From assembly GCF_004354365.1 (NCBI RefSeq), contig NZ_SJCY01000004.1, positions 248,001-312,000 of the forward strand: a stretch of DNA of 64,000 bases, given 5' to 3'. The notes below the pieces were generated by a model. It did no database searches. It had not been told where the DNA came from and saw only the letters and a list, made by a program, of their open reading frames with translations. This DNA comes from Pedobacter changchengzhani. GTDB lineage: Bacteria > Bacteroidota > Bacteroidia > Sphingobacteriales > Sphingobacteriaceae. Both the position numbers and the translations under genes were made by a program. Shown in pieces: positions 54,343-63,923 of this stretch (positions within the stretch are counted from its first letter, which is position 1; each line of letters opens with the position of its first letter).

Positions 54343-55506
54343 TTAACCACTCGCTATTTTCTTTTTCAAAACACATGCAGCCTGCGTGTAGCCACCTTCG
54401 CCACCGTCAACAAAGTGGATGTGGTCATCGGCCAAGTCTCTAATATAGCAAGACATTACAGATTGCCCACTGATATGAACACCATAATATATTTCCTGTT
54501 CTTTTTCGAGTTCGTCCAACGCCGAAATAAGCTTTTCTCGCTGGATTTTAATTCCTGTAATTACTGTATTAATTTTTCCGTCGATAACCAGCGTATCAGA
54601 CATTTCTACCAATCGCGTCAGGTAATTTTGACCATTTTCTGTCCGTAGATAAATTTTTCCATATAGGTTGATGATCCATTCTTTTAAAATTTGAAAGAAA
54701 TTGATGTTATCAAATTTTGCCGTCATTTCCCTACGCATATTATGGAAACTGGTTTTAAAAATCAGCTTCTCTACCGATATAGGTTGGCGAGCTTCTGGTT
54801 CGCCGTAAATTTTATCAATTAAGGAAATTATTTTGCTAAACACCCTCGCCTGATCACTGCCATTCCGAGCGATTGCGATAATGGTTACAATTTCTTCGCT
54901 GTTTTGTGGTGGATCAATTTTATCCCACCTGCATTGCATTCCGCTTAAATCTAGGTCGTTATTTACTTTTACTTGCTCGTTAAAAATATAATCCGGACCT
55001 TTTATTATTTTCTCGGCATAACTCAGTCCTTCACCTAAAATAATCGGGATGGAAAAGGATTTTGAGCTGGTAAACTTACAAACTTTAAGTGCTTGGTTAT
55101 TTGCGTAAATTTCTGCTACAGCAACAGCCCCGGTACGTAGTTCTAGTTGAAATTTTTGGAAAGTATTTTGTCTGTACAAATAAAGTGCGTTCATCACTTC
55201 ATCGTAAATTTCTGGCGGAATAATAAACGTTGCGCCATCGCCACCAAAGAAAAATGGAATACTTATTTGTTTCGCAAATGCAATATTTAACACCGCAACT
55301 ATGCTGCCTGTCGCTACAAAATTTACATCTTCATGCTTGCCACTTAAAACTGCATCAGTAGAATTCTTAACATCCGTAATAATTACGTGCCAATTTGAAG
55401 GTATTTTTTGAAACAAATAATCCTTTAGCAATAGCTTGCTTAAAGTGATTTTATTTTCGGGAAGGTTAGTGTAAAAATTTAGGTCCGGCACCATGCATAC
55501 TTTCAA
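54343..55506 (-). CDS. DUF3095 protein with a nucleotide-cyclase-like domain
   Basis: 387 aa. The N-terminal region resembles a class III nucleotide cyclase fold: ITDVKNSTDAV with Asp45 and FFFGGDGATFIIP with Asp90 are placed like the two metal-binding aspartates of these enzymes. The rest is the DUF3095 family body, ending YTQAACVLKKK. Family members are sometimes labelled adenylate cyclase, but activity is not established to my knowledge. Single gene, convergent with proline dehydrogenase. Confidence 0.75.
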   Translation of the reverse strand: MKVCMVPDLNFYTNLPENKITLSKLLLKDYLFQKIPSNWHVIITDVKNSTDAVLSGKHEDVNFVATGSIVAVLNIAFAKQISIPFFFGGDGATFIIPPEIYDEVMNALYLYRQNTFQKFQLELRTGAVAVAEIYANNQALKVCKFTSSKSFSIPIILGEGLSYAEKIIKGPDYIFNEQVKVNNDLDLSGMQCRWDKIDPPQNSEEIVTIIAIARNGSDQARVFSKIISLIDKIYGEPEARQPISVEKLIFKTSFHNMRREMTAKFDNINFFQILKEWIINLYGKIYLRTENGQNYLTRLVEMSDTLVIDGKINTVITGIKIQREKLISALDELEKEQEIYYGVHISGQSVMSCYIRDLADDHIHFVDGGEGGYTQAACVLKKKIASG

Positions 55507-55557
55507 TAGTTAACAAGATACATGCATTATTGTTGCAATTTATAATAAAATGATATT

Positions 55558-55878
55558 TTAATTTTTAACCTTAAAACTTTGTTTTCCTTTTAATAAATCG
55601 TAAAACAAAATAAAATCGCTAACGAAGCTATATCCGGGATATTTAAAGGTAGCTGGCTTATTTTTTTCGAAGAAGAAATGTCCAATCCAGGCAAAGCCAT
55701 AACCAAAAAGTGGCATACCTATAAAAAATCTAAAATCGTGAAAGAGAAAGCCGGTAAAAAAACAGAGCACAACTAAGCCTGTACCAATAAAATGCAATAC
55801 CCTTGATGTAGTATTTGTATGTTGACTTAAATAAAAAGGATAAAATTCTTGTATCGATTTAAATTGTTTTTCGGTCAT
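55558..55878 (-). CDS. Mpo1-like (DUF962) membrane protein
   Basis: Start at 55878 (MTEKQFKSIQEFYPFYLSQH) gives 106 aa. The family histidines are present: FYLSQHTN, SRVLHFIGTG and FAWIGHFFFEKNKPATFKYP. Yeast Mpo1 is an Fe-dependent dioxygenase of 2-hydroxy fatty acids; bacterial members are presumed related. Two to three membrane helices. It starts 7 bp after the HAD gene ends, so likely one transcript. Confidence 0.85.
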   Translation of the reverse strand: MTEKQFKSIQEFYPFYLSQHTNTTSRVLHFIGTGLVVLCFFTGFLFHDFRFFIGMPLFGYGFAWIGHFFFEKNKPATFKYPGYSFVSDFILFYDLLKGKQSFKVKN

Positions 55879-55885
55879 GATTAAT

Positions 55886-56521
55886 TTACAAAATATGGTT
55901 AGCAATTAAAAATGATTCTAATTGGTCTGGTTTTTCTGTCATCAGTAGGGTATTCAGTCCCACTTTTTTTGCCCCCTCAATATGTTGCGGGCTATCATCA
56001 ATAAACAATGTTTCGGCAGGGTTAAGGTTATTTTCTTTTAAAACTTGTTCAAAAATATTGGTATTTGGTTTACGCAGTTTCATGTGTTGCGAAAAATAAG
56101 CTTTCTCAAAATACGCATCGTAATTGTTTATTTTAAAAGCTGTTTTTAAATAATTGATAATCCAATCGTAATGGATTTCATTGTTATTGCTCAATAAAAA
56201 AGTGCGGTAACGCTGCTTTGCTTTAAGCAATACATTATGATTATCGGAAGTTGTGCCAACCAATAAACTGTTCCAAGCATCGTCTATTTGTTGGTCGGTA
56301 AGCTGTAAATTATTAGCGGCTTTTCTAATGCCATTTCTAAATTCTGCTGGTGATATAGAACCTGTCTCAAAATCATCAAAAAGTGGATTATGGCCTAAGT
56401 GAGCAAAAAAAGTATCGATATTTAAAATGCCCAACTGTTTAAAAGCTTGTTGTGTTCTCTTAAAATCTATTTCGAAAATCACATTTCCGTAATCAAAAAT
56501 TATATTTTTTATTCCTCGCAT
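55886..56521 (-). CDS. HAD-superfamily hydrolase (YihX-like)
   Basis: 211 aa phosphatase-type HAD protein. Motif I IIFDYGNVIFEID with the nucleophile Asp, motif II FLLSNNNEIHYDW, a Lys in MKLRKPNTNIFEQ, and motif IV TLFIDDSPQHIEGAKKVGL. The cap is the small helical kind found in HAD-IA enzymes of the YihX (alpha-glucose-1-phosphatase) group. Substrate unknown. Confidence 0.85.
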   Translation of the reverse strand: MRGIKNIIFDYGNVIFEIDFKRTQQAFKQLGILNIDTFFAHLGHNPLFDDFETGSISPAEFRNGIRKAANNLQLTDQQIDDAWNSLLVGTTSDNHNVLLKAKQRYRTFLLSNNNEIHYDWIINYLKTAFKINNYDAYFEKAYFSQHMKLRKPNTNIFEQVLKENNLNPAETLFIDDSPQHIEGAKKVGLNTLLMTEKPDQLESFLIANHIL

Positions 56522-56652
56522 CTTAAAAACAAAATTATGTACAAATATTCAATATTATATCATTACAAGTTCAAAACAACATCAATATTCAATTTCTGTT
56601 ATCACAAGGATTATCAAAAACAAATTCATTTTAAAATTGCTATTTATATTAG

Positions 56653-56660
56653 TATATTTG
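56653..56660 (+). promoter_or_regulatory. -7 box before the first Uma2 gene
   Basis: TATATTTG ending 3 nt before the inferred GTG start at 56664; predicts a leaderless mRNA. Confidence 0.4.
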
Positions 56661-56663
56661 ACT

Positions 56664-57296
56664 GTGCAAGAGCCAATTCCATATTCTAAACTGCAAGATG
56701 AATCCATTCATCAATTCAACGATATAGACGCATCGTTAAGTTATAGTTATGCAAATTATTTAAATTGGCTTTTTGATGATCGGATAGAACTCATAAAAGG
56801 GAAGATTTTTAAGATGAGTCCTGCGCCATCAAGAGTTCATCAAAAAATTTCCATTAGAATTCTCAATCCTCTGGTAAATTTTTTAAAAGGTGAAGTTTGC
56901 GAAGTGTATTCGGCTCCGTTTGATGTTCGTTTTCCTAAAGAGAGCAAAGCTGATAAAGATGTATTTACTGTTCTACAACCAGATATTTGCGTAGTCTGCG
57001 ATAAAAATAAGCTTGATGATCGCGGTTGTATTGGCGCACCGGATATCGTTGTAGAAATTTTATCGCCTGGTAATACCAAAATGGAACTTTTGCATAAATA
57101 TAAGGTTTACGAAGAGTTTGGTGTAAAAGAATATTGGGTGGTAAGTCAAAGCGACCAAAACATTTTAATTTATACACTTAATGGTTTAGGTAAATTTGAA
57201 CCTTCTAAACAATTTACCCTGAGCGAGAAAATCACTTCATCGGTTTTACCAGGTTTTGAGTTAAAACTGGATGATGTTTTTGGGGATTTGAATTGA
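56664..57296 (+). CDS. Uma2-family (DUF820) putative endonuclease, copy 1
   Basis: 210 aa if translation starts at the GTG at 56664. That choice makes it exactly the same length as the downstream copy and aligns QEPIPYSKLQDESIHQF with VKPILYSESNDESIHQF; an ATG at 56637 would give nine extra residues. The PD-(D/E)xK-like core is DVRFPKES, QPDICVVCDKNKLDDRG, GAPDIVVEILSPGN with the Asp and Glu, then KYKVYEEFGVKEYWVVS. Uma2 proteins are abundant in cyanobacteria and found in Bacteroidetes; function unproven. Confidence 0.82.
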   Translation: MQEPIPYSKLQDESIHQFNDIDASLSYSYANYLNWLFDDRIELIKGKIFKMSPAPSRVHQKISIRILNPLVNFLKGEVCEVYSAPFDVRFPKESKADKDVFTVLQPDICVVCDKNKLDDRGCIGAPDIVVEILSPGNTKMELLHKYKVYEEFGVKEYWVVSQSDQNILIYTLNGLGKFEPSKQFTLSEKITSSVLPGFELKLDDVFGDLN

Positions 57297-57366
57297 TCTA
57301 AAAGCAAAGAAATTAAATTTTTCTTCGATAACATACTAAATTTTGTAAAAATAAATATATTTCTCG

Positions 57367-57999
57367 ATGGTAAAACCTATTTTATATTCAGAATCGAACG
57401 ATGAATCCATTCATCAATTCAACGATATAGACGCATCGTTAAGTTATAGCTATGCAAATTATTTAAATTGGCTTTTTGATGATCGGATAGAACTCATAAA
57501 AGGTAAGATTTTTAAGATGAGTCCTGCGCCATCAAGAGTTCATCAAAAAATTTCTTTTGCTATTTCATTGGCATTTGGTAAATTTTTAGAACAAAAAAAA
57601 TGTGACGTTTATTGTGCCCCGTTCGATGTTCGTTTTCCTAAAGAGAGCAAAGCTGATAAAGATGTATTTACGGTTCTACAGCCAGATATTTGCGTAGTCT
57701 GCAATAAAAATAAGCTTGATGATCGTGGTTGTATTGGCGCTCCAGATATTATTGTCGAAATATTATCACCTGGCAATACCAAAATGGAACTTTTGCATAA
57801 ATATAAGGTTTACGAAGAGTTTGGTGTGAAAGAGTATTGGGTGGTGAGTCAAAGCGACCAAAATATTTTAATTTATACACTTAATGGTTTAGGTAAATTT
57901 GAACCTTCTAAGCAATTTACCCTGAGCGAGAAAATCACTTCATCGGTTTTACCAGGTTTTGAGTTAAAACTGGATGATGTTTTTGGAAATTTGGACTAA
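57367..57999 (+). CDS. Uma2-family (DUF820) putative endonuclease, copy 2
   Basis: 210 aa, tandem paralogue of the gene 70 bp upstream. The first ~60 and last ~105 residues are almost identical to copy 1, but the stretch of about 25 residues after the HQKIS motif differs (FAISLAFGKFLEQKKCDVYC here against IRILNPLVNFLKGEVCEVYS), giving a mosaic. Same nuclease-like core with GAPDIIVEILSPGN. A TATATTTC box ends 3 nt before the ATG. Confidence 0.85.
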   Translation: MVKPILYSESNDESIHQFNDIDASLSYSYANYLNWLFDDRIELIKGKIFKMSPAPSRVHQKISFAISLAFGKFLEQKKCDVYCAPFDVRFPKESKADKDVFTVLQPDICVVCNKNKLDDRGCIGAPDIIVEILSPGNTKMELLHKYKVYEEFGVKEYWVVSQSDQNILIYTLNGLGKFEPSKQFTLSEKITSSVLPGFELKLDDVFGNLD

Positions 58000-58004
58000 T
58001 TAGC

Positions 58005-58028
58005 TGACGAGAGGGTTTAAGCTCGTCA
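58005..58028 (+). terminator. Possible weak terminator after the Uma2 genes
   Basis: TGACGAG, 10-nt loop, CTCGTCA just after the stop codon, followed only by AAATTT; without a proper T-run it is a weak candidate. Confidence 0.3.
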
Positions 58029-58104
58029 AATTTCACTTTTTAAAGTAAAGCTGAATTGACATATTTTCGAGTTATTTCTACTTCAGTTTTTCCACTGAAA
58101 AACG

Positions 58105-58112
58105 TATTTTTG
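58105..58112 (+). promoter_or_regulatory. -7 box before valS
   Basis: TATTTTTG, 29 nt before the valS ATG; no clear -33 partner. No T-box-like leader is seen. Confidence 0.4.
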
Positions 58113-58141
58113 CCACTCAAATTGATATTGAATAATTTTTC

Positions 58142-60787
58142 ATGAGCATTTCCACAAAGTATAATCCTGCAGAAACAGAAGATAAATGGTATAGTTATTG
58201 GCTAGCCAAAAAGTTTTTCCATTCAGAACCTGACGAGCGCGAGCCTTATACCATCGTAATTCCGCCACCAAATGTTACGGGTGTACTGCACATGGGGCAC
58301 ATGTTAAACAACACTATTCAAGATGTTTTAATTCGTAAAGCACGCATGGAAGGCAAAAATGCTTGTTGGGTACCGGGTACCGATCACGCATCTATCGCTA
58401 CAGAAGCAAAAGTTGTAGCGATGTTAAAAGAGCAAGGAATCAATAAAAAAGACCTTTCGCGCGAAGAGTTTTTGAAATATGCGTGGGAATGGAAAGAGAA
58501 ATATGGTGGCATTATTTTAGAACAACTTAAAAAATTGGGTGCAAGTTGCGATTGGGATCGTACTCGTTTTACCATGGAGGATGATCTCTCTGATGCGGTA
58601 ATTGATGCCTTTATCCACTTGCACAAAAAAGGGTTAATTTATCGCGGTATCCGAATGGTAAATTGGGATCCTGCAGGAAAAACCGCAGTTTCTGATGAAG
58701 AGGTGATTCGTAAGGAAGTGAACCAAAAGTTGTATTATATTAGGTACCAAGTATCTAGTAGCAATAATCAAGATGAAGCTGAATATTTAACTGTTGCCAC
58801 AACTCGTCCGGAAACGATTATGGCAGACGCAGCGATTTGTGTAAATCCTAATGATGAGCGTTTTACACACTTAAAAGGTAAAACAGTTTTCGTGCCTTTG
58901 GTAAATAGAGAAATTCCGGTTATTGAAGATGAATATGTAGATATTGAGTTTGGTACTGGTTGTTTAAAAGTTACACCTGCACATGATTTAAACGATTATG
59001 AACTTGGCGTAAAACACAAATTACCTGTAATCGATATTTTAAATGATGATGGTACTTTAAATGAATTGGCTGTTATTTTAGTGGGCGAAGATAGATTTGT
59101 TGCCCGTAAAAAGATAGCCAAAATGTTAGATGAGGCTGGTCATTTAGAAAAAGTAGAGGATTATAAATCGCAAGTTGGTTTTTCTGAACGTACTGATGCA
59201 GCGATAGAACCTAAACTCTCGATGCAGTGGTTCGTTAAAATGAAAGAATTGGCAAAACCTGCTTTAGATGATGTTTTGAACGGTGAAGTTAATCTCATTC
59301 CAAATAAATTTGAAAATACTTACCGCCATTGGATGGAAAATGTGCGCGATTGGAATATCTCGCGTCAACTGTGGTGGGGACAACGCATTCCAGCTTGGTA
59401 TTTACCCGATGGAACTTTTGTAATTGCTAAAACCAGAGAAGAAGCTTTTGAAGAAACTCAAGCCCTAAACCCTAAACCTGTAAACCTTAAACCATCTGAT
59501 TTAAGGCAAGACGAAGACGTAATGGATACTTGGTTCTCTTCTTGGTTGTGGCCAATTTCTGTTTTTGATGGATTTAAAGACCCAAATAATAATGATATAA
59601 ACTATTATTACCCCACAAATGATTTAGTTACTGCGCCAGAAATTTTATTCTTTTGGGTGGCGCGTATGATAATGGCAGGACACGAGTTTATGGGCAAAAA
59701 GCCATTTACAAATGTTTATTTAACGGGGATTGTTCGCGATAAGCAAGGCCGTAAAATGTCTAAATCGTTAGGCAATTCGCCTGATCCTATTGAGCTGATG
59801 GAGAAATATGGTGCCGATGCGGTTCGAGTTGGTATGTTAATGTCATCACCTGCGGGCAACGATTTAATGTTCGATGAAAGCTATTGCGAGCAGGGACGTA
59901 ATTTTGCCTCAAAAATTTGGAACGCCTTCCGTTTGGTTAAAGGTTGGGAAGTAGATGAAAACTTAGCAAACCCTAATACACAAGCAATTTTATGGTTCGA
60001 AAACCGATTTAATGAAGCTTTGATGGAAATTGAAGCCAACTTTAAACAATATCGTTTATCGGAAGCTTTAATGATTACGTACAAACTTGTTTGGGATGAT
60101 TTCTGTGCATGGTATTTAGAAATGGTTAAACCTGCTTACCAGCAACCAATTGATGCAGAGAGTTTTAAAGCCACCGTCGGCTTTTTCGAGCAAATTATTA
60201 AATTATTACATCCAAATATGCCTTTTCTTACCGAAGAACTATGGCACGATGATTTATTTGCAGAACGTGGAGAAATGGAATGTTGTATTGTCGCTGAGTT
60301 TCCGAAAGGAGGCGCAATTGATGAAAAAATATTGAAGGATGTAGAGGTTATTAAAACGGTTATTGCAGAAATTAGAAATGTGCGTAATCAAAAGCAAATT
60401 TCGCCAAAAGAAGCTTTGCCATTAGGCTTGAAAGTTAATTCTGACATCGATTATGAACAATGGCTAAATATTGTTTTCAAATTGGCTAATGTATCACAAG
60501 CAGAAATAGTAAACGAGAAGATTGCTGGCGCAACGGCATTTATGGCTGGTAAGGATGAGTTTTTCATCTCACTCTCTGAAAATATTGATGTAGATGCGGA
60601 GCGGATTCGCTTAAATGCTGATTTGATTTATCAACAAGGTTTTTTGAAATCTGTTGATGCAAAATTAAATAATGAGCGTTTTGTACAAAATGCAAAGCCC
60701 GAAATTATTACTAACGAACGAAATAAAAAAGCAGATGCCGAAGCGAAAATTAAGATAATTGAAGAGAATTTAGCATTGTTAGGATAA
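58142..60787 (+). CDS. valS: Valyl-tRNA synthetase
   Basis: Charges tRNA-Val. 881 aa class I synthetase: HMGH at residues 50-53 (HIGH motif), the editing domain at about 190-350 ([18 protein letters not shown]), KMSKS at 538-542, the anticodon-binding helical domain, and a C-terminal coiled coil from about residue 815 that contacts tRNA in ValRS. Full length. Monocistronic, with a strong terminator at 60836. Confidence 0.97.
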   Translation: MSISTKYNPAETEDKWYSYWLAKKFFHSEPDEREPYTIVIPPPNVTGVLHMGHMLNNTIQDVLIRKARMEGKNACWVPGTDHASIATEAKVVAMLKEQGINKKDLSREEFLKYAWEWKEKYGGIILEQLKKLGASCDWDRTRFTMEDDLSDAVIDAFIHLHKKGLIYRGIRMVNWDPAGKTAVSDEEVIRKEVNQKLYYIRYQVSSSNNQDEAEYLTVATTRPETIMADAAICVNPNDERFTHLKGKTVFVPLVNREIPVIEDEYVDIEFGTGCLKVTPAHDLNDYELGVKHKLPVIDILNDDGTLNELAVILVGEDRFVARKKIAKMLDEAGHLEKVEDYKSQVGFSERTDAAIEPKLSMQWFVKMKELAKPALDDVLNGEVNLIPNKFENTYRHWMENVRDWNISRQLWWGQRIPAWYLPDGTFVIAKTREEAFEETQALNPKPVNLKPSDLRQDEDVMDTWFSSWLWPISVFDGFKDPNNNDINYYYPTNDLVTAPEILFFWVARMIMAGHEFMGKKPFTNVYLTGIVRDKQGRKMSKSLGNSPDPIELMEKYGADAVRVGMLMSSPAGNDLMFDESYCEQGRNFASKIWNAFRLVKGWEVDENLANPNTQAILWFENRFNEALMEIEANFKQYRLSEALMITYKLVWDDFCAWYLEMVKPAYQQPIDAESFKATVGFFEQIIKLLHPNMPFLTEELWHDDLFAERGEMECCIVAEFPKGGAIDEKILKDVEVIKTVIAEIRNVRNQKQISPKEALPLGLKVNSDIDYEQWLNIVFKLANVSQAEIVNEKIAGATAFMAGKDEFFISLSENIDVDAERIRLNADLIYQQGFLKSVDAKLNNERFVQNAKPEIITNERNKKADAEAKIKIIEENLALLG

Positions 60788-60835
60788 GTAAATAAATTGA
60801 TTATTTTACCAAAAATAATTAATTTAAAGTTTTTA

Positions 60836-60874
60836 TAAGCCTTTCGGATTAACTCCCGAAAGGCTTATTTTTTT
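60836..60874 (+). terminator. Rho-independent terminator of valS
   Basis: TAAGCCTTTCGG, loop ATTAACTC, CCGAAAGGCTTA and seven T; perfect 12-bp stem. Confidence 0.93.
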
Positions 60875-60892
60875 ATTTCAGCTCTAAAAATT

Positions 60893-61330
60893 TTACTTTC
60901 TCCAAAAAGAAAAACTCTTTTTTTCTCTAAAATTATGATGTGCTTTCGGGTTTTTTAATTTATGGATAAATGCTCCTCCATCTGGATGCAACATTTGCCA
61001 AACTTCATCCCAGCCTACAAAACCACCTAAATTTCGATCATCAATAAACAAATCGGCATTAAGTTTTCTGCTGTAACTAACTTCTTTAGATTCGCCAAGG
61101 TAACTCTCATTAACGGCGTAAAATACCAAACCATTCTCTGCACAATAATCAACAGCTTCTTGCAACAATTCGCCTTCCCTGTAAGTCCATAAAATTAAGT
61201 GATGCCCTTTTTCTTGCAATTCCTTTAACGTAGCAAACGCAAAAAGCATTTCTTTGCCAATATTTGGGTATTTATGCTCAACAATTGTCCCGTCAAAATC
61301 TACAGCTATTATTTTTGGATTCAAATTCAT
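60893..61330 (-). CDS. BT0820-like HAD-superfamily protein
   Basis: 145 aa. HAD motif I IIAVDFDGTIVEHKYP with both Asp residues, LKELQEKGHHLILWTYREG (motif II Thr), and LFIDDRNLGGFVGWDEVW (motif IV Asp pair). This matches the short BT0820-type hydrolases of Bacteroidetes; the substrate is unknown, possibly a nucleotide or sugar phosphate. No cap domain. Convergent with valS. Confidence 0.85.
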   Translation of the reverse strand: MNLNPKIIAVDFDGTIVEHKYPNIGKEMLFAFATLKELQEKGHHLILWTYREGELLQEAVDYCAENGLVFYAVNESYLGESKEVSYSRKLNADLFIDDRNLGGFVGWDEVWQMLHPDGGAFIHKLKNPKAHHNFREKKSFSFWRK

Positions 61331-61531
61331 GGTTGCGTTTTACAGTATTTTGATAGTTTTATCAAACTTTGTTCCAAAATATTACTCCTAATTTAGTTCA
61401 ACTTAACAAAATTTATAATGTGGGTAAAGAAAAAAGGGAACAACGTTAATTGCTGCAAATATAAACCTAACTAATGATTTATTACTGCATCTATATTAGA
61501 TGAATGGACATAGAGATTTTAACAGCTAATG

Positions 61532-61990
61532 CTACAAATCTTCATAATTAGGCAAATTCTCGATAAATGAAAAATTTGCTTTTTTTAAGTCCATTTGCGC
61601 ATAAACGTGTTTTAAGCCATTTGTAAGCACAATCCACTTCGCTTGATGGATGGAATTATACCTCGAAGCCTGCTCAAATACAGCGTTCGTTATTTTTATT
61701 TTCGGCGCTTTGCACTCAACCAGCATTAATTTTTCTCCAATTGCATTATAAACTAATATGTCGCTTCGTTTTTGTAACTGATTTAAAATAAGTCCTCCTT
61801 CAATTTGAATTAAACTTTTAGGAAATTTTTTCGTGTTAATAAGGTATTGAATAAAATGTTGTCTAACCCATTCTTCAGGTGTTAAAATCAAGTGTTTTTT
61901 TCTTAACTCATCAAAAATATAAATTACATTATCCTTCTCTGTTATTTTAAACGAATGTGGAGGCAAATTTAACGGTGTTGGAAAAAACAT
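61532..61990 (-). CDS. Orphan type I restriction HsdR N-terminal-domain protein
   Basis: 152 aa consisting of only the R_HsdR_N nuclease-type domain: EEWVRQHFIQYLI, IEGGLIL, then a PD-(D/E)xK signature with D77 (RSDILVYN) and E92-x-K94 (LVECKAP). There are no hsdM, hsdS or helicase genes nearby, so it is not a restriction system. Such stand-alone proteins are common next to holA in Bacteroidetes; the role is unknown. Divergent from holA. Confidence 0.85.
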   Translation of the reverse strand: MFFPTPLNLPPHSFKITEKDNVIYIFDELRKKHLILTPEEWVRQHFIQYLINTKKFPKSLIQIEGGLILNQLQKRSDILVYNAIGEKLMLVECKAPKIKITNAVFEQASRYNSIHQAKWIVLTNGLKHVYAQMDLKKANFSFIENLPNYEDL

Positions 61991-62140
61991 TTTTGGTAAT
62001 CGGTTTAAACTTATTATTTACAGTACAAATAAAATAAATGCTTGGTGCAACTTAATACGCGTTGTAGGTTTTGATTGTCAAAGTTAGCATTTTGTGCATA
62101 AACAATTTGAGTAATTTCTCCAATCGTAAAACCTAAATCG

Positions 62141-62148
62141 TAATTTTG
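62141..62148 (+). promoter_or_regulatory. -7 box of holA
   Basis: TAATTTTG, 5 nt before the holA ATG; predicts a leaderless transcript. Confidence 0.45.
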
Positions 62149-62153
62149 CTACG

Positions 62154-63176
62154 ATGACTGCTGCCGAAATTATAAAAGATATTAAAGCCCGTAAGTTTAA
62201 GCCTGTGTATTTATTGCATGGCGAAGAAGCTTATTATATCGATCAAGTTACCGATTATATAGAAAGTAATGTTTTAAGTGATGCCGAAAAAGGCTTCAAT
62301 CAAACGGTATTGTACGGAAAAGATACGGATATGGGAACAGTTTTAGGCGCAGCAAAACGTTACCCAATGATGTCTGAATTTCAGGTTGTTGTTGTTAAAG
62401 AAGCACAAGATTTAAAATGGGCGAAAGAGGAGGGGAATAGTAAAGAGGCTGAATTTGTTTTAAATTATTTTGAAAAGCCTTTGCCAAGTACCATTTTAGT
62501 TTTGGCGTTTAAGTATGCAAATTTCGATAAACGTAAAAAAATATATAAAGCAATAAACAAAAGTGGCTTAATATTTCAATCAGAATTGCTTCGCGATTAT
62601 AAAATAGGGCCGTGGATTGAAGAATTTATTAAAGCTAAAGGCTACAAGATAGATCAACAGGCCACTGCTTTAATGGCGGAGTATTTGGGTACAGATCTTT
62701 CAAAAATAGCTAATGAGATAGAAAAGTTAATGCTGAATGTGCCTAAAGACCAATTGATTAACACAGATTTGGTGCAAAAAAATATTGGTATTAGTAAAGA
62801 ATACAATGTTTTTGAGTTACAAAAAGCTTTAGCGACTAGAGATGTATTGAAATGCAATAAAATTATCAATTATTTCGCCAGCAATCCTAAAGCAAATCCG
62901 ATGGTGATGGTTTTAGCAAATTTAGCATCGTATTTTACCAAAATTTTAAAATATCATTACGTGCCCAATAAAGCAGATGCTGCATCCGCATTAGGTATTT
63001 CTCCGTTTTTTGTGAAGGACTTCGAAATGGCTTCACGAAATTACAGCAATGGAAAAGTTTTTTCTGTAATTAGCCTTTTAAGAGAATATGATTTAAAAAG
63101 TAAGGGTTTAGATAGTACAGGCAATATAGATGATGGCGAACTTTTGAAAGAATTGGTTTTTAAAATTGTACATTAA
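62154..63176 (+). CDS. holA: DNA polymerase III delta subunit
   Basis: Clamp-loader subunit that opens the beta ring. 340 aa. The family start AAEIIKDIKARKFKPVYLLHGEEAYYIDQV is clear, followed by QVVVVKEAQDL (about 80), PLPSTILVLAFKYANFDKRKK, and TDLSKIANEIEKLML in domain II; the C-terminal collar helices close with DDGELLKELVFKIV. Low sequence conservation is normal for HolA. Confidence 0.93.
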   Translation: MTAAEIIKDIKARKFKPVYLLHGEEAYYIDQVTDYIESNVLSDAEKGFNQTVLYGKDTDMGTVLGAAKRYPMMSEFQVVVVKEAQDLKWAKEEGNSKEAEFVLNYFEKPLPSTILVLAFKYANFDKRKKIYKAINKSGLIFQSELLRDYKIGPWIEEFIKAKGYKIDQQATALMAEYLGTDLSKIANEIEKLMLNVPKDQLINTDLVQKNIGISKEYNVFELQKALATRDVLKCNKIINYFASNPKANPMVMVLANLASYFTKILKYHYVPNKADAASALGISPFFVKDFEMASRNYSNGKVFSVISLLREYDLKSKGLDSTGNIDDGELLKELVFKIVH

Positions 63177-63279
63177 GCGTTAATCTAGTTTCCTTAAGTT
63201 CACTTAAAATTTGTAAAAAGTTAAGCCTGCCTCTAAATGTGCTAAAGTTTAGTTTGTTGGCCCTACATTTAATAATAAT

Positions 63280-63309
63280 AAAAGGCTACCAAAAAATTGG
63301 TAGCCTTTT
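63280..63309. terminator. Bidirectional terminator between holA and the DUF2383 gene
   Basis: AAAAGGCTACCAA, loop AAAA, TTGGTAGCCTTTT; perfect 13-bp arms with A and T flanks serving both convergent genes. Confidence 0.88.
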
Positions 63310-63342
63310 AAAATTTCTCAACTTATAGCCGATAAATTTATT

Positions 63343-63795
63343 TTATGCTTTTGCATTTTTTAACAATGTAATTGCTGTTAAAGCGTCTTGAATGCCTGTT
63401 CTTTGCTTCGTTAGCAGTTCTAAATGATCGGCGTGAGTAGATGGATGGTTAAGTAATGCATCGTACTTTTCTATTGCTGCTTTTTCTCCAGTTTCTATTG
63501 CACCTAAAATAGCCACATCTTCTTTGCTACTTAAAGCTTCTTTAATATCAATCCAAGTTCTGTGTATTGCGCCTAAAATTCCACCTTCACTATTGTCTGA
63601 TTCAGCACCATGTGTTGCCAAATGCGCTTTCAATTCCAGCTCGTAAATCTTACGTTCAGCAGCATATTTTAAAAAAATTCCTTTTAATTCTAAACTATCT
63701 GTTGTTTCTGCAGCCGATTCGTAACCCTCTTTACCATCATTAACAATTGAGATTAAACCTTTAAGATCGCTGATGATTTCATTATTATTTTCCAT
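63343..63795 (-). CDS. PA2169-family four-helix-bundle protein (DUF2383)
   Basis: 150 aa ferritin-like helical bundle. DUF2383 features: ISDLKGLISIVNDGKEGYESAAE in helix 1, ELKGIFLKYAAERKIYELELKAHL in helix 2, GALHRxW-type GAIHRTWIDIKEALSS, and ILGAIETGEKAAIEKYDALL. Function unknown, often linked to stress. ATTAGTAA and TTAGTAAG half-sites lie just upstream of the start (63807-63825). Confidence 0.88.
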   Translation of the reverse strand: MENNNEIISDLKGLISIVNDGKEGYESAAETTDSLELKGIFLKYAAERKIYELELKAHLATHGAESDNSEGGILGAIHRTWIDIKEALSSKEDVAILGAIETGEKAAIEKYDALLNHPSTHADHLELLTKQRTGIQDALTAITLLKNAKA

Positions 63796-63923
63796 GATTC
63801 TTATATTAGTAAATGTTTAGTAAGAACTGGGAAAATAAAAAATTGTTTTGGAAAAATAGATTTTCAGAATTTTTAAAATATCTATTTCACTAAATTGCTA
63901 CTTGTAATGATGTCTCAATACTA

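Noticed and set aside
57990-58141. T-box or other riboswitch upstream of valS
   Set aside because: Only 142 bp, no T-box sequence, no terminator/antiterminator pair and no Val-rich leader ORF.
61532-61990. Type I restriction-modification system
   Set aside because: Only the N-terminal HsdR domain is present; no helicase part, hsdM or hsdS.
63797-63830. ATTAGTAA half-sites upstream of the DUF2383 gene as members of the imu operator regulon
   Set aside because: They are direct half-sites, not dyads, and such AT-rich octamers are common in this DNA; too weak to claim.
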